Source: Algoriphagus aquimarinus
GTDB taxonomy: Bacteria > Bacteroidota > Bacteroidia > Cytophagales > Cyclobacteriaceae
Reading direction: 5' to 3'
Length of the DNA stretch: 64,000 nt
NCBI RefSeq assembly: GCF_900112005.1
Contig: NZ_FOKK01000007.1
Coordinates: 186,001 to 250,000, forward strand
This document shows, piece by piece, positions 9,075 through 18,224 of the stretch (positions are counted from its first letter, which is position 1; the number at the start of each line of letters is the position of its first letter). A program made the translations under genes and the position numbers. Below the pieces are notes generated by a model. That model was given only the letters and a program-made list of their open reading frames with translations, had not been told where the DNA came from and ran no database searches.

Positions 9075-9192
9075 GGCTAAGAGCAAGTGGGCGGAAAGTG
9101 CTAAATTTAAAAGTCATTAACTTTGATAAACTTTGATAAACTTTGGTTGTGACGCAAAGTGACTCTGTTTTAATACCCACCTGCTCTTAGCC
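9075..9192. repeat. 118-bp element with 17-bp terminal inverted repeats
   Basis: GGCTAAGAGCAAGTGGG at 9075-9091 pairs with CCCACCTGCTCTTAGCC at 9176-9192 (one mismatch). The interior contains a short direct repeat (CTTTGATAAA twice from 9121, then a third partial copy). There is no coding potential. It could be a MITE-like element or a degenerate recombination site. Confidence 0.55.
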
Positions 9193-9245
9193 TTCTCCGT
9201 TACCCAGTCTCCCTGACGCATACCTCCCATTCTTTGAATCCATTC

Positions 9246-9266
9246 TTCGAGATATGTAATCTCGAA
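9246..9266. repeat. REP-like hairpin, copy 1
   Basis: TTCGAGAT, loop ATGTA, ATCTCGAA: a perfect 8-bp stem with a 5-base loop. A close relative is at 25073 and a degenerate one near 25817. Loops of the form WTGTA/TTGCA with GAGAT stems suggest a dispersed REP family. Confidence 0.5.
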
Positions 9267-9316
9267 CCCCTACCCTTGGATTTCTAATGGTCTCCACATT
9301 TTTCTGAACTTATCTA

Positions 9317-9390
9317 ACCGAAATTCTTAATTTGGTAGTAGCGAAACCCTATGACTTTGGTGCAATTGCGAAATAGACGCAATAAGAAAA
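9317..9390 (+). repeat. Dispersed ~100-bp repeat, copy B (truncated)
   Basis: ACCGAAATTCTTAATTTGG start, then GCGAAACCC and TTGCGAAATAGACGCAA. It lacks the GTTGGC end found in copies A (7909) and C (23420). The rest of the 9045-9476 gap holds the 118-bp inverted-repeat element and a hairpin. Confidence 0.6.
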
Positions 9391-9476
9391 GATAGATGCA
9401 AATAATGGTGTTTGTGTTTATAGTAAATTTCGGACTTGAGCGAAACGGATTGCAAAAGAACAAGTCAAATAAAATT

Positions 9477-10013
9477 ATGAATATGGGAATCAAAAAATTC
9501 AATGACACAATAGACAATTGGCTGAACGAATTAGATTCCGTCTCCATAAATCGACTATCGGAAAAGCCATATGGAACAGGTTGGTCAATAGGTCAATTAT
9601 ATCGGCATATCATTGAAGAATCAAATTGGTATAACAGTCAAATTGAAATTTCATTGACAGATGATACCAATTCAACTATCCCAACTACCGAAGATGCCCG
9701 AATTCTTCTAGAGAGAGGTTCTTTTGAAAACAAAAGTTTCCAAGGCGATCCACTAATCCACGAGAATATTGAACAGCCGTCCAGCATTGCTGAAATAAAA
9801 TTTGATCTTGAATTTCTAAAAACCTATACTAATAAACTTTGGGACAGAATGAATAACACCTCCTCATACGGAAAATCTGAACATCCGGGAATTGGATATT
9901 TAAATTGTTTTGAATGGTTACAATATTCGGAGATGCACATGAGACATCACTTGGAACAGAGAAAACGAATTGAACTTTATCTAGATCAAAACAACATTGT
10001 GGAAAAAAAATAA
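9477..10013 (+). CDS. DinB-family metalloprotein
   Basis: 178 residues from the ATG at 9477. An ORF open from 9396 has an N-terminus unlike the family and overlaps repeat B. It is a four-helix-bundle protein with the DinB/YfiT-type histidines: WSIGQLYRHIIEESNWY near the N-terminus and EMHMRHHLEQRKRIELYL near the C-terminus. Members bind a divalent metal and include bacillithiol- and other thiol-transferases, but most have unknown substrates. It stands alone between dispersed repeats, which suggests an accessory gene. Confidence 0.75.
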   Translation: MNMGIKKFNDTIDNWLNELDSVSINRLSEKPYGTGWSIGQLYRHIIEESNWYNSQIEISLTDDTNSTIPTTEDARILLERGSFENKSFQGDPLIHENIEQPSSIAEIKFDLEFLKTYTNKLWDRMNNTSSYGKSEHPGIGYLNCFEWLQYSEMHMRHHLEQRKRIELYLDQNNIVEKK

Positions 10014-10206
10014 CTACGACATCAATTTACCCATATACACAGTAAATATAAGGAAATAAGAAATCAACAATCCTTGGAAACAAAATGAATCAATTCTCAT
10101 CTCCCTCGGAATAGATCTACCAAGAGCTTGACCCTCGTTTTATTCTTCATAAAAAAGTAGCATAATACTGATAACTCGGATGAGTTTAACCAACATTCTA
10201 CCCCTG

Positions 10207-10229
10207 TCGCATACCTCCCACTCTTTGAC
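10207..10229 (+). repeat. Short dispersed repeat shared with 9215-9237
   Basis: CGCATACCTCCCACTCTTTGA here matches the same string with one change at 9215-9237. Both copies lie in gene-free gaps of the 9-10.3 kb accessory stretch. Nothing else is seen in the 10014-10311 gap. Confidence 0.5.
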
Positions 10230-10311
10230 GTTTTTAGACCTTACCTATTTTGTGACTTATCGGTAGATTTGGATAGATATAAATCACAGGCACTACAACA
10301 CCAAAATAACT

Positions 10312-10749
10312 ATGGCTCTGATCAACCCTTACATCAACTTCAATGGGAATGCAGAAGAAGCATTCAACTTTTACAAATCTGTGTTTGGTGGAGAATTCGC
10401 AAATATCACGCGCTTCAAAGACATGGACATTCCTGAAAATCAATTTGCAGACCATGAAAAAGAAAAGATCATGCACATTGCTTTGCCTATCGAAAAGAAT
10501 GTCTTAATGGGCAACGATGTCCCAGAAAGAATGGGTCGGGTAAATGAAAATGAGAACAGGTCTAAAATATCTATAGCTGCAGAAAGCAAAGAAGAAGCTG
10601 AACGTATATTTAACGGACTTTCTGCTGGAGGAAGTATTGAAGTGCCAATGGATGAGAGTCCATGGGGTTCCTATTTCGGGATGTTCAGAGACAAATACGG
10701 GATTGAATGGATGGTGGATTTTGACCCAAAACACAAAGGGAAAGTATAA
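10312..10749 (+). CDS. VOC-family (PhnB-like) protein
   Basis: 145 residues starting MALINPYINFNGNAEEAFNFYKSVFGGEF, the standard opening of PhnB-like vicinal-oxygen-chelate proteins. The second module ends in WGSYFGMFRDKYGIEWMVDF. These small dimeric proteins share the glyoxalase/bleomycin-resistance fold. The specific reaction is rarely known and the 3-demethylubiquinone methyltransferase label sometimes attached to them is not reliable. A single-gene unit followed by a strong terminator. Confidence 0.85.
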   Translation: MALINPYINFNGNAEEAFNFYKSVFGGEFANITRFKDMDIPENQFADHEKEKIMHIALPIEKNVLMGNDVPERMGRVNENENRSKISIAAESKEEAERIFNGLSAGGSIEVPMDESPWGSYFGMFRDKYGIEWMVDFDPKHKGKV

Positions 10750-10779
10750 GCAGAATCAACTAAACTTAACACCATCCTT

Positions 10780-10820
10780 ACACTCCCAATAAGCTTAGTC
10801 TTTTTGGGAGTGTTTTTTTT
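10780..10820 (+). terminator. Terminator after the VOC gene
   Basis: ACACTCCCAA, a 14-base loop, TTGGGAGTGT and eight T residues. Confidence 0.88.
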
Positions 10821-11047
10821 GTCCAAAAACTAATTTAAGAGAGAACAAATCACTATAAATCAATCAATTACAGTAGGTTTTTATTGCCTCTAAGAAATTG
10901 GATTACTCTAGGATATTCCTCAATATGTCGTACTGTTAATTATAATTTCACCTAAAATTTTTAGAATATAGCCGGGCAAACTTCTTCCAGCCTGATAAGC
11001 AAGGATGGATATGACAACTGGCATCATTGCGGATACTCATGTTAATT

Positions 11048-12730
11048 TTATTTATCATTCCAGTGCTCGTCTATTACTTTCTGAATATGCGGGTAGTTTT
11101 TATCCGTCTCATTCAAATTTTCCCGCAGTTCGATCAATTGCTGCTTCAGATCTGCAACAACACCTTTGTAAGCAGGATCTGAATAGACGTTGTTCATTTC
11201 ATTGGGATCTTTACTCAGATCGTATAGCTCCCAAGCAGCTGGGGTATGTCGGGGAAAATCGTTGCCCCAACTTTCCTTATTCCATTTGGCATTGGGGTCA
11301 TCAGTATCTACCCAATACCTGCCATAGAAAAAGATGAGTTTATACTGCTTGGTGCGTATCCCAAAATGTGCCGGATTGCCGTGTTTATGTGCCATATGCA
11401 TCCAGTATCGGTAATAGGTGGATTTTTGCCAATCTTCCGGCTCCTGACCTGTTTCCAAAATGGCTTTGAAACTATGACCCTGCATATACTCGGGAGCTGA
11501 CCCTCCAGCCATTTCTATCAATGTGGGTGCAAAATCAGTGTTGTTGATGATAGCATCTGTACGAGTCCCAGCTTTTATCTTTTCGGGATAGCGCACAAAG
11601 AAAGGCATACGCATCGCTTCTTCGTACATCCAGCGCTTATCGATATAATCATGCTCTCCCAGCATAAACCCCTGATCACCAGTGTACACGATGATGGTAT
11701 TTTCCATTAGGCCTTCTTCCTCCAAATAATCCAGCAAGCGTTTTACGTTATCATCCACTCCTTTCACACAGCGTAGATAGCGCTTTAAATATTCTTGGTA
11801 CACCATACTGGTGTGCTTCTTCTCATCCGAACTCATCCCCCATTTCACGTACTCACCGGGGCGAATGTCTGCGGGATTTCGGTACTGCTTATACACCGTG
11901 CTATCCATATAAAGATTCATAGCTTGGTTGCGAACCAGATTGCGACTCGACACAGAAGAACCTATAATACGGGTCAGAGAATCATTTTTGCCACGAGTGC
12001 CCATTGACCCGTTATTAGCATTATCATACATGCTTTCAGGTTCTGGAATAAAAGTATCTGCCAAATACTCATCGTAGCGAGGGGCATTTTCAAAGTCATC
12101 ATGAGGCGCCTTGAAATGATGCATCAGGAAAAATGGTTTATTGGGATCTCGCTCATTCTTCAGCCAGTCGAGTGTAATATCGGTAATGACATCAGAGGAA
12201 TGTCCTGTTGTTTGCACCACGTTTTCTGGCCAGGGTTTTTCTCCCCGAACCAAAAAATCAGGATCGAAATAATTACCCTGACCTGGCAATACTTTATAGT
12301 AATCAAACTCGGAAGGCTCTGCATGAAGATGCCATTTGCCCACTATGGCTGTTTGATAGCCTAGTTTTTTCAATTCCTTTGGCAAATATTGTTTATCCGC
12401 AGTAAGCTCCCCTTCGAGATCTATGACTCCATTCGCTTGGGAATTCTGTCCAGTCAATATCGCCGCACGACTAGGCACACATATGGAGTTATTGACAAAA
12501 CAATTGTCAAAAATTATCCCTTCACCAGCTAGTTTATCAAGATTTGGCGTGGGATTTAACGAAGCCAATCGGCTACCATAAATCCCAAAAGCCTGCGTCG
12601 TATGATCATCTGCCATGATATAGATGATGTTCGGCTTTTGTTGAGGCTCCTGTGTTTCTTTTTCCTCATAGGAAATTAAAAATGGAAATATAGCCGCAGC
12701 AACTACAAGCTTTGATATTTTATAATACAT
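11048..12730 (-). CDS. Sulfatase (type I, S1 family), exported
   Basis: 560 residues. The formylglycine motif C84-V-P-S-R88-A-A (ICVPSRAAILTGQ) is intact, with metal-binding D41/D42 in YIMADDHT and the late D-Q of YTGDQGFMLGEHD. The fold matches S1 sulfatases, which remove sulfate esters from polysaccharides. Activity needs an anaerobic-type or FGE maturase, not seen here. The N-terminus (KLVVAAAIFPFLIS then YEEKE) looks like a lipoprotein signal whose lipobox Cys is replaced by Tyr21, so secretion to the periplasm without lipidation is possible. It is convergent with the VOC gene. The substrate is unknown, perhaps an algal sulfated glycan. Confidence 0.88.
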   Translation of the reverse strand: MYYKISKLVVAAAIFPFLISYEEKETQEPQQKPNIIYIMADDHTTQAFGIYGSRLASLNPTPNLDKLAGEGIIFDNCFVNNSICVPSRAAILTGQNSQANGVIDLEGELTADKQYLPKELKKLGYQTAIVGKWHLHAEPSEFDYYKVLPGQGNYFDPDFLVRGEKPWPENVVQTTGHSSDVITDITLDWLKNERDPNKPFFLMHHFKAPHDDFENAPRYDEYLADTFIPEPESMYDNANNGSMGTRGKNDSLTRIIGSSVSSRNLVRNQAMNLYMDSTVYKQYRNPADIRPGEYVKWGMSSDEKKHTSMVYQEYLKRYLRCVKGVDDNVKRLLDYLEEEGLMENTIIVYTGDQGFMLGEHDYIDKRWMYEEAMRMPFFVRYPEKIKAGTRTDAIINNTDFAPTLIEMAGGSAPEYMQGHSFKAILETGQEPEDWQKSTYYRYWMHMAHKHGNPAHFGIRTKQYKLIFFYGRYWVDTDDPNAKWNKESWGNDFPRHTPAAWELYDLSKDPNEMNNVYSDPAYKGVVADLKQQLIELRENLNETDKNYPHIQKVIDEHWNDK

Positions 12731-13038
12731 AGGATGTTGGGCAAAGTTGAAAAATTGATAGTTGGAATATGAGATTTTTCAGCATCGTAGCTAATCAGTA
12801 TATAACCTACTAAAGATCTCTGAATATACCTTATAAACTATCCCATTTATCCGTTTTAGAAGTAGAGATAGTTAGTATGAAAACACATATCCTTACTTGA
12901 AAAATAAAATCTCCTTATCCGCAATTATGCCATCAAGTCAATTTCTTTGATGGATAAAATGAACAAGATTTAATTACTCTTGAAACTCTCCTACTGATCA
13001 GAATCTCATCGCTTAATTAAAGCAACCTAAAATCTGCT
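12731..13038. other. Gene-free gap between sulfatase and acr3
   Basis: No ORF of note. It holds the sulfatase leader and a weak 7-bp hairpin (CCATCAA 12930-12936 / TTGATGG 12947-12953). A CCTAAA/TTTAGG hairpin overlaps the acr3 stop at about 13026-13043. Nothing else recognised. Confidence 0.5.
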
Positions 13039-14019
13039 TTAGGCCTTAGTAAAATACTTTTGTCGCAGCCAAAAAGAAACACGAACGAGAATAATCAATG
13101 CTGGCACTTCCACTAACGGCCCAATCACTCCCGTAAATGCCTGGCCGGAATTCAATCCAAACACTGCTATGGCTACAGCAATAGCTAATTCAAAGTTGTT
13201 TCCGGCAGCTGTGAATGCGACAGCAGCAGACTTGTCGTATGCTGCACCCATGGCCTTTGTGAGGAAGAAACCAATGACAAACATCAGGGCAAAATAAATC
13301 AACAAGGGAATGGCTATTCTCACCACATCCATAGGAATCTGCACGATCATTTCGCCTTTCAGGGAGAACATCACCAAAATAGTGAAGAGCAATGCGACTA
13401 GAGTCATTGGCGAAATGGCTGGAATGAATTTGTTCTGATACCAATCCTCACCCTTTGTTTTTACCAAAAAATACCTGCTCAGAATACCCATTAGAAATGG
13501 TATTCCCAGATAGATCGCCACACTTTCAGCAATAGTCCAAATTGATATGTCGACAATGGCACCGTCAAAACCGAAATATGGAGGAAGCACCGTGATAAAA
13601 ATCCAGGCATAAAAACTATAAGCAAACACTTGGAAAATACTGTTCAGAGCAACCAAACCTGCCCCATATTCGCTGCTTCCCTCTGCCAGATCATTCCACA
13701 CCAAAACCATCGCAATACATCTAGCCAAGCCAATCAAAATCAATCCCACCATGTATTCAGGATAATCATGAAGGAAAATCAAGGCCAAGGCAAACATTAA
13801 TACCGGACCAATAATCCAGTTCAAAATCAGTGAAACTGACAAGATTTTTACATTCTTAAAAACCTTCGGAAGTTGCTTGTAATCCACTTTGGCAAGAGGC
13901 GGATACATCATCAGAATTAAACCTATGGCAATCGGGATATTGGTTGTGCCTACGCTAAAAGCATTTATAAAATTAGAGCTGGAGGGAAGGAAATAGCCTA
14001 TCCCAACCCCTATGGCCAT
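13039..14019 (-). CDS. acr3: Arsenite efflux permease ACR3
   Basis: 326 residues from the first available ATG (14019), with ten hydrophobic segments in the BASS/ACR3 fold. The essential cysteine is C101 in [14 protein letters not shown]. It exports As(III) through the inner membrane. The start is odd: the frame stays open upstream to 14121, and the 22 codons from 14085 encode [17 protein letters not shown], the usual ACR3 N-terminus including half of TM1. No ATG, GTG or TTG lies there. Codon 14085-14083 is ATA, overlapping the arsC stop as ATAA where ATGA would be expected. Translation may start at AUA, or the protein is truncated. It is the last gene of the ars operon. Confidence 0.85.
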   Translation of the reverse strand: MAIGVGIGYFLPSSSNFINAFSVGTTNIPIAIGLILMMYPPLAKVDYKQLPKVFKNVKILSVSLILNWIIGPVLMFALALIFLHDYPEYMVGLILIGLARCIAMVLVWNDLAEGSSEYGAGLVALNSIFQVFAYSFYAWIFITVLPPYFGFDGAIVDISIWTIAESVAIYLGIPFLMGILSRYFLVKTKGEDWYQNKFIPAISPMTLVALLFTILVMFSLKGEMIVQIPMDVVRIAIPLLIYFALMFVIGFFLTKAMGAAYDKSAAVAFTAAGNNFELAIAVAIAVFGLNSGQAFTGVIGPLVEVPALIILVRVSFWLRQKYFTKA

Positions 14020-14081
14020 CGCAAGGAAAATCCAACCTGTGAGGTACTGGTCTAGGAAACTTAGTTTTTTGCTTGCCTTTG

Positions 14082-14714
14082 TTATTTGGTACTTCTTATT
14101 TGAGAAAACACATAGAACATTTCAGCAGCGATTTGCAGGGAGCGTTCATCATACTTGCTTGCTTCCTCAGCCGTATCATCAAAGGCTTTTGGATCCTCAT
14201 ACCTCACGGGAATACGACTCTCAGCGCCAGGAATGAAAGGACAATTCTCATCTGCATGAGCACAAGTCATTACCGCCGCAAATCGATTAGCTCGATTGAT
14301 AGGATCATCAAAAAGTTTGGAAAATGCTACAATCGGCTCAGCGTCATCTGAGTGAAACACGAAATATTTCGGATTTACTTCTCCTTTTTTGGTCACTCTA
14401 AAGCCAGCTCGCTTGATAGACCCCACTGCTCGTTCATTGAAAGCGGTTACCTCTACCCCACCCGAATAACAGGCCGCAGGAATCCCAAAATAATCGGAGG
14501 CAGTCTGAGCCCAGATCTGGGAAAACTGGCTTCTTCTGGAATTATGGGTACAGATGAAATTAAGTACCAGGTCCTCTCCTGCATCGACTTTTGACTGCAC
14601 GTAGTCAATCAAAACCTGAAGAACTTCCCTTCTTACAACTGGAATAGAAAGGGCTTTTGCCTGCTCTACGGTGAGGTTGAGTTCAGGCAAAAGCATGATT
14701 TTAGATGTCTGCAT
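14082..14714 (-). CDS. arsC: Arsenate reductase, low-molecular-weight phosphatase type
   Basis: 210 residues with the phosphatase P-loop [10 protein letters not shown] (C55-X5-R61) and a C-terminal region containing [16 protein letters not shown], giving extra cysteines for the disulfide relay. It reduces arsenate to arsenite for export by ACR3. At 210 aa it is longer than classic ArsC (~130-140), as is usual for the Bacteroidota form. It lies 21 bases after the DUF6428-like gene, and its stop codon overlaps the conserved start of the acr3 coding region. Confidence 0.88.
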   Translation of the reverse strand: MQTSKIMLLPELNLTVEQAKALSIPVVRREVLQVLIDYVQSKVDAGEDLVLNFICTHNSRRSQFSQIWAQTASDYFGIPAACYSGGVEVTAFNERAVGSIKRAGFRVTKKGEVNPKYFVFHSDDAEPIVAFSKLFDDPINRANRFAAVMTCAHADENCPFIPGAESRIPVRYEDPKAFDDTAEEASKYDERSLQIAAEMFYVFSQIRSTK

Positions 14715-14735
14715 ATTTTTCAGAATGAGTTCCTT

Positions 14736-15206
14736 TTAACAGCAGCCAGATCCTGGAGCACAAGATTCCTCAGAAGCTTGCAAAGTAGATAGTCTGATCT
14801 TTGGCTTTTGCTCTGGGATACCGCATTTTTCCTTTGCCAAACAATCAGTTTGTTTAGAAGTCAGGAGGAAATTTACCCCGTCGAAATCCAATCCAAATTT
14901 CCCGATAGTCTCGGCTTGATACTCAACTTCCACTTCGAAGTCTCCTAATTCAAGCACTTTCTCCGAAAGCTCAATAATGCTAAGAAGCTTCTCTGGATGA
15001 AGTCTGTGGTTGTAATCATCCGCATTCCAAAGTTGGAAATTGGCGACATTCTCGTTTCTCACAGTTCCTCCACAATCAATAAAATGCTTGGTGATTTTTC
15101 CCACCTCAGTGACATGAAAGTGAGTCGGAACCAATTCTCCAGTCGGTAGTTGAAAAGCTATAGTTTCCAGTTTACCCAGTGCTGATTTTACTTCAGATAG
15201 TTTCAT
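14736..15206 (-). CDS. DUF6428-type arsenic-operon protein
   Basis: 156 residues. It begins MKLSEVKSALGKLETIAFQLPTGELVPTHFHVTEVG, typical of the small protein found between arsR and arsC in Bacteroidota (DUF6428, from memory). The C-terminus is cysteine-rich (SCAPGSGCC) and CLAKEKCG contributes two more, suggesting thiol binding of As(III) or a redox role. The function is not established. Second gene of the ars operon. Confidence 0.75.
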   Translation of the reverse strand: MKLSEVKSALGKLETIAFQLPTGELVPTHFHVTEVGKITKHFIDCGGTVRNENVANFQLWNADDYNHRLHPEKLLSIIELSEKVLELGDFEVEVEYQAETIGKFGLDFDGVNFLLTSKQTDCLAKEKCGIPEQKPKIRLSTLQASEESCAPGSGCC

Positions 15207-15308
15207 AATATTTGAAAGTTAATGTGGTTCATAAATTTAATTTTGTCCTTATCAGCTTTTCTACCAGTCACAAGTCAAAAGCATCAAATTTGTTAAACCT
15301 ATCAATTG

Positions 15309-15343
15309 ATGATACTTCTGTCTTCCGTCTCCGGTCTTCCAGC
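15309..15343. repeat. Short heptamer array (xGTCTYC type)
   Basis: About four to five 7-base units (CTGTCTT, CCGTCTC, CGGTCTT phase) in the arsR-DUF6428 gap. The same motif forms the 18-copy array at 47221. Confidence 0.55.
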
Positions 15344-15354
15344 CTAGTTGTTTT

Positions 15355-15687
15355 TTAACAGCAATTTCCAGCTGCGGATATATCCAGGTCAAAGAACTCA
15401 TTCAAGATCTTCTTCATTTTGTTCCAATTTTCCTGATCAATGCAATAGCAAACGCTCGTTCCCTCGATATTCCCCTTGATCAATCCGAGTTGCTTCAGTT
15501 CTTTCAAATGCTGGGAAATGGTAGGCTGTGCCAAACCTATCTCAATGACCAAGTCGCCGCATACACAAGTGTCCATCTTGAACAAATGCTGCAGAATGGC
15601 CACTCTGGCGGGATGCGCAAATGCTTTCGCAAAAACAGCGATCTGATTTTGTTGCTCCGAGAATATTTCAGTTTTGGTTAACCCCAT
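15355..15687 (-). CDS. arsR: ArsR/SmtB-family arsenic-responsive repressor
   Basis: 110 residues, winged helix. It carries FAHPARVAILQHL and the alpha-3 metal site TCVCGDL (C41, C43), which corresponds to the ELCVCDL As(III) site. The recognition helix is LAQPTISQHLKELKQLGLI. The C-terminus also ends in GNCC, possible extra thiol ligands. It is first in the minus-strand operon arsR-DUF6428-arsC-acr3 and should repress it until As(III) binds. The probable promoter and operator lie just upstream (15707-15738). Confidence 0.9.
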   Translation of the reverse strand: MGLTKTEIFSEQQNQIAVFAKAFAHPARVAILQHLFKMDTCVCGDLVIEIGLAQPTISQHLKELKQLGLIKGNIEGTSVCYCIDQENWNKMKKILNEFFDLDISAAGNCC

Positions 15688-15706
15688 GTTGATAATTGTT
15701 TCATTG

Positions 15707-15738
15707 CAATATTACGATATAACGATTGAAGAAACAAA
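15707..15738 (-). promoter_or_regulatory. Probable arsR promoter/operator
   Basis: On the minus strand: TTTG (-33-like, 15738-15735), about 20 bases, then TAATATTG (-7-like, 15714-15707), close to the Bacteroidota TAnnTTTG consensus. The interval contains the tandem TCGTTATA / TCGTAATA motif, a candidate ArsR site. The rest of 15739-15998 shows nothing recognisable. Confidence 0.5.
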
Positions 15739-15998
15739 GGATTGCTGATGATTCTTGTCAAGAGTTAATTAAAAAGGGGTCAACTATCCTTATCCAAGCT
15801 TAAGGATCCGAAAATCTCTTCGACAAAATCACCCTTTCTATCTAGGAAATCCCCCTATACTTCTATTTCAATTCTTATAGAGCACCTTTGCTTTAATTTT
15901 ATCCTTAATCGGCTGTAGAATAGAAATCTAACTTTTCACTGAACTCCGCTTTCCAATTGCATAATTTCATAGGAGTGGGGATTAGAAGTTGATTTATA

Positions 15999-18224
15999 TC
16001 AGTTGTTTTTAGCAGGTGGGAGTGGTACAATTCTACCGTCTTTTCCCACGCTGGTATTTCTAAAAGAATTTTCCTGCAGGCCCATTCGATTAAAAGGAAC
16101 GTCTTCAAAATTTGGAATTGCATTGAAAACTTCTGCGTTTTCGCTGAAATTAAAATTGCCATTATCGTAATCCAAAAACCCTGGATTTTGTGTTGCTTCC
16201 CAATTGTCCTGCCACGTAGTAGTTTCAAATTCTCTGTCAACTAGTTTCTTGTTATTAAAGAAGATGTTTCGTTTTATCTCGTTGGATGGCAGTTCAGGAT
16301 GATCATTCCAATAGTTTTTCAGTTCTGGATAGAACGCAGAATAGGGCGGTTGAGAAATATTGACTAAGGATAACCTTTCTTCAAATATCCCTCCTGAATC
16401 GAGTACAGCTTTAGCCCAGCCATTATTTCTGTCGTCAATATGGAAAACTAGGTTGTTGTTGACAAAGACGTTATTAAATACTTTATTGTATTTACCCCCA
16501 CCTATTAGAAAAACTCCTGCCTTTCCTGCCTGATTAAAAACATTGCCATAAGCAATGCTTCCTGAAGCGCCATCATCATAATAGATAGTCCACGTAGAAT
16601 GAGTGGTAGGACTGATGCCTATTTGGTGGAAGTAGTTGTACCGTACGATGTTGTTAAATGCAGAGGGATCTCGACCTAGATAAAAGGCGCTTTGATCATC
16701 TCCATCCATCATCACGTGATGGATTTCGTTGTATTCAATGACATGGTTATTGCCAAGCAAATAAATTGCATTCCCTGGGGCATCATGTATCAGAGAGTGG
16801 CGGATGACATTGCCGACACCATCTATGTTTACCGCAGATTTATAAGTTCTATCGAGTCTATTGTATTGATAGATGTGGCAATTACTAACCGTATTGTTGG
16901 CAGGAGTTAGAGTCTTTCGGTCACCACCACCGAGAATAATGCCACCGGCACCCATATTATAAATATCACAGCTTTCGATCAGATGATTTTTACCACCTTG
17001 TCTATTGAAAAGTGGGTTTTTATAGAGGTGAGTATAAAGGCTCCCAATAAGATCAGAAGCTGGAGTTCCAGTGATGCTATGCTGCCCAAGTGTGTCTTTT
17101 TCGATCCCTTTTCCAATAGTTATAGCCACCGTGCCTAGATTTCTAAAGACACTATTCTTTATAGTGATACTCTCTCCTTCTTCAATGTAAACACCCATGC
17201 CTCGGCTATTTTCAAAAATGATCCCTTCAAAAGTGATGAAGCTGGCATTTTTGAAAGAAAGCATAGGGTCCTCAAAGGTTGAGATTTGAATGCTTTTTAT
17301 CGCTTCAGGTCTCGTGCTTGGATAGAAGTATATTTTTTTGCGGTCGGAGTCAATGTAGTACTCTCCCGGAACATCAATTTCTTCCAAGAGATTGATTGCA
17401 AACCAGGTGTTGAATTGCCGTTCATTTCCTACCCCATAAAGATGTGGTACTTTTAAATCGAATAATTCTGAAGTTTGGTCTATAGTCCTTACCGGTATGG
17501 CATCGTCAGCATAACCCCATTTGAAAAAACCTGACAAATAAACGTTGTTAGCTTTTGTCCATCGCTTTGGCCGATCTGTATTCCACTTGAATACTGCCCC
17601 ACTATTGGAAAAGTCCCCATCTCTGGGTACAGAACCTGGGTTAATAACATCTCCGATTTTAATAGAAGGCTCTCCTAGATTAGGCCATCTGGCAATCTGT
17701 TGAGCCACCTCATTGATGAAAAGTTCATTTGGTGCAGAGATATAAGGTCTGTTAAAACCTCTAGGTCCATATGGTGCGTAGGAAATCGAATATGCTGAAA
17801 GATCAATTTCTAACAGATGGTCTTGTGCAGATGCAGGAATGCGTTCAAGAATAGTCGGATCTTTTACTTTTTTTATGTTTTCAGGGTCGATAGTGATGCC
17901 TCCAGAAAGGATGACTTTTTCTCTATTATATGAACTGAATATAATTGGGTTTGCCACTTCTCCTGAATGAGCAGCTCCAAATTGTATGGAGGAGTGAATG
18001 GGGTAATCTCCACCTCGTAAAAATACTTGTTTGATAGAATTAGGCTTTTTTTTAATCCTAATTAAGGCTTCTTCTATTGTTTTGATAGGATTATCCTGGT
18101 CTCCAGAGGATTGATCGTTACCATCTGTAGCAATGAAAAGTGTGTAAGCTGATTGAGCAAAAGTTACCGTTTGCAGAGAGAGAAAGCTGACAATAAAAAT
18201 GATGCAAGAAAGGTGTTTTGTCAT
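15999..18224 (-). CDS. Secreted right-handed beta-helix protein, likely glycan-active
   Basis: 741 residues with a signal peptide ending VTFAQS. It opens LFIATDGNDQSSGDQDNPIKTIEEAL, standard for Bacteroidota parallel beta-helix enzymes. Long beta-helix rungs follow (ITFEGIIFENSRGMGVYI, HLIESCDIYNMGAGGIILGG, NHVIEYNEIHHVMMDGDDQ). This architecture is found in GH141 enzymes and several pectin- or alginate-lyase-like families; I cannot assign which. It probably acts on complex polysaccharide in the periplasm. It stands alone, 112 bases beyond the 15739-15886 gap and divergent from the lipoprotein gene at 19087. Confidence 0.75.
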   Translation of the reverse strand: MTKHLSCIIFIVSFLSLQTVTFAQSAYTLFIATDGNDQSSGDQDNPIKTIEEALIRIKKKPNSIKQVFLRGGDYPIHSSIQFGAAHSGEVANPIIFSSYNREKVILSGGITIDPENIKKVKDPTILERIPASAQDHLLEIDLSAYSISYAPYGPRGFNRPYISAPNELFINEVAQQIARWPNLGEPSIKIGDVINPGSVPRDGDFSNSGAVFKWNTDRPKRWTKANNVYLSGFFKWGYADDAIPVRTIDQTSELFDLKVPHLYGVGNERQFNTWFAINLLEEIDVPGEYYIDSDRKKIYFYPSTRPEAIKSIQISTFEDPMLSFKNASFITFEGIIFENSRGMGVYIEEGESITIKNSVFRNLGTVAITIGKGIEKDTLGQHSITGTPASDLIGSLYTHLYKNPLFNRQGGKNHLIESCDIYNMGAGGIILGGGDRKTLTPANNTVSNCHIYQYNRLDRTYKSAVNIDGVGNVIRHSLIHDAPGNAIYLLGNNHVIEYNEIHHVMMDGDDQSAFYLGRDPSAFNNIVRYNYFHQIGISPTTHSTWTIYYDDGASGSIAYGNVFNQAGKAGVFLIGGGKYNKVFNNVFVNNNLVFHIDDRNNGWAKAVLDSGGIFEERLSLVNISQPPYSAFYPELKNYWNDHPELPSNEIKRNIFFNNKKLVDREFETTTWQDNWEATQNPGFLDYDNGNFNFSENAEVFNAIPNFEDVPFNRMGLQENSFRNTSVGKDGRIVPLPPAKNN

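Noticed and set aside
10312..10749. 3-demethylubiquinone methyltransferase
   Set aside because: PhnB-like VOC proteins often carry this label by transfer; no methyltransferase fold or SAM motif is visible.
15905..16240. Minus-strand 111-codon ORF
   Set aside because: It overlaps the 3' end of the 741-residue beta-helix gene in another frame and has no family character.
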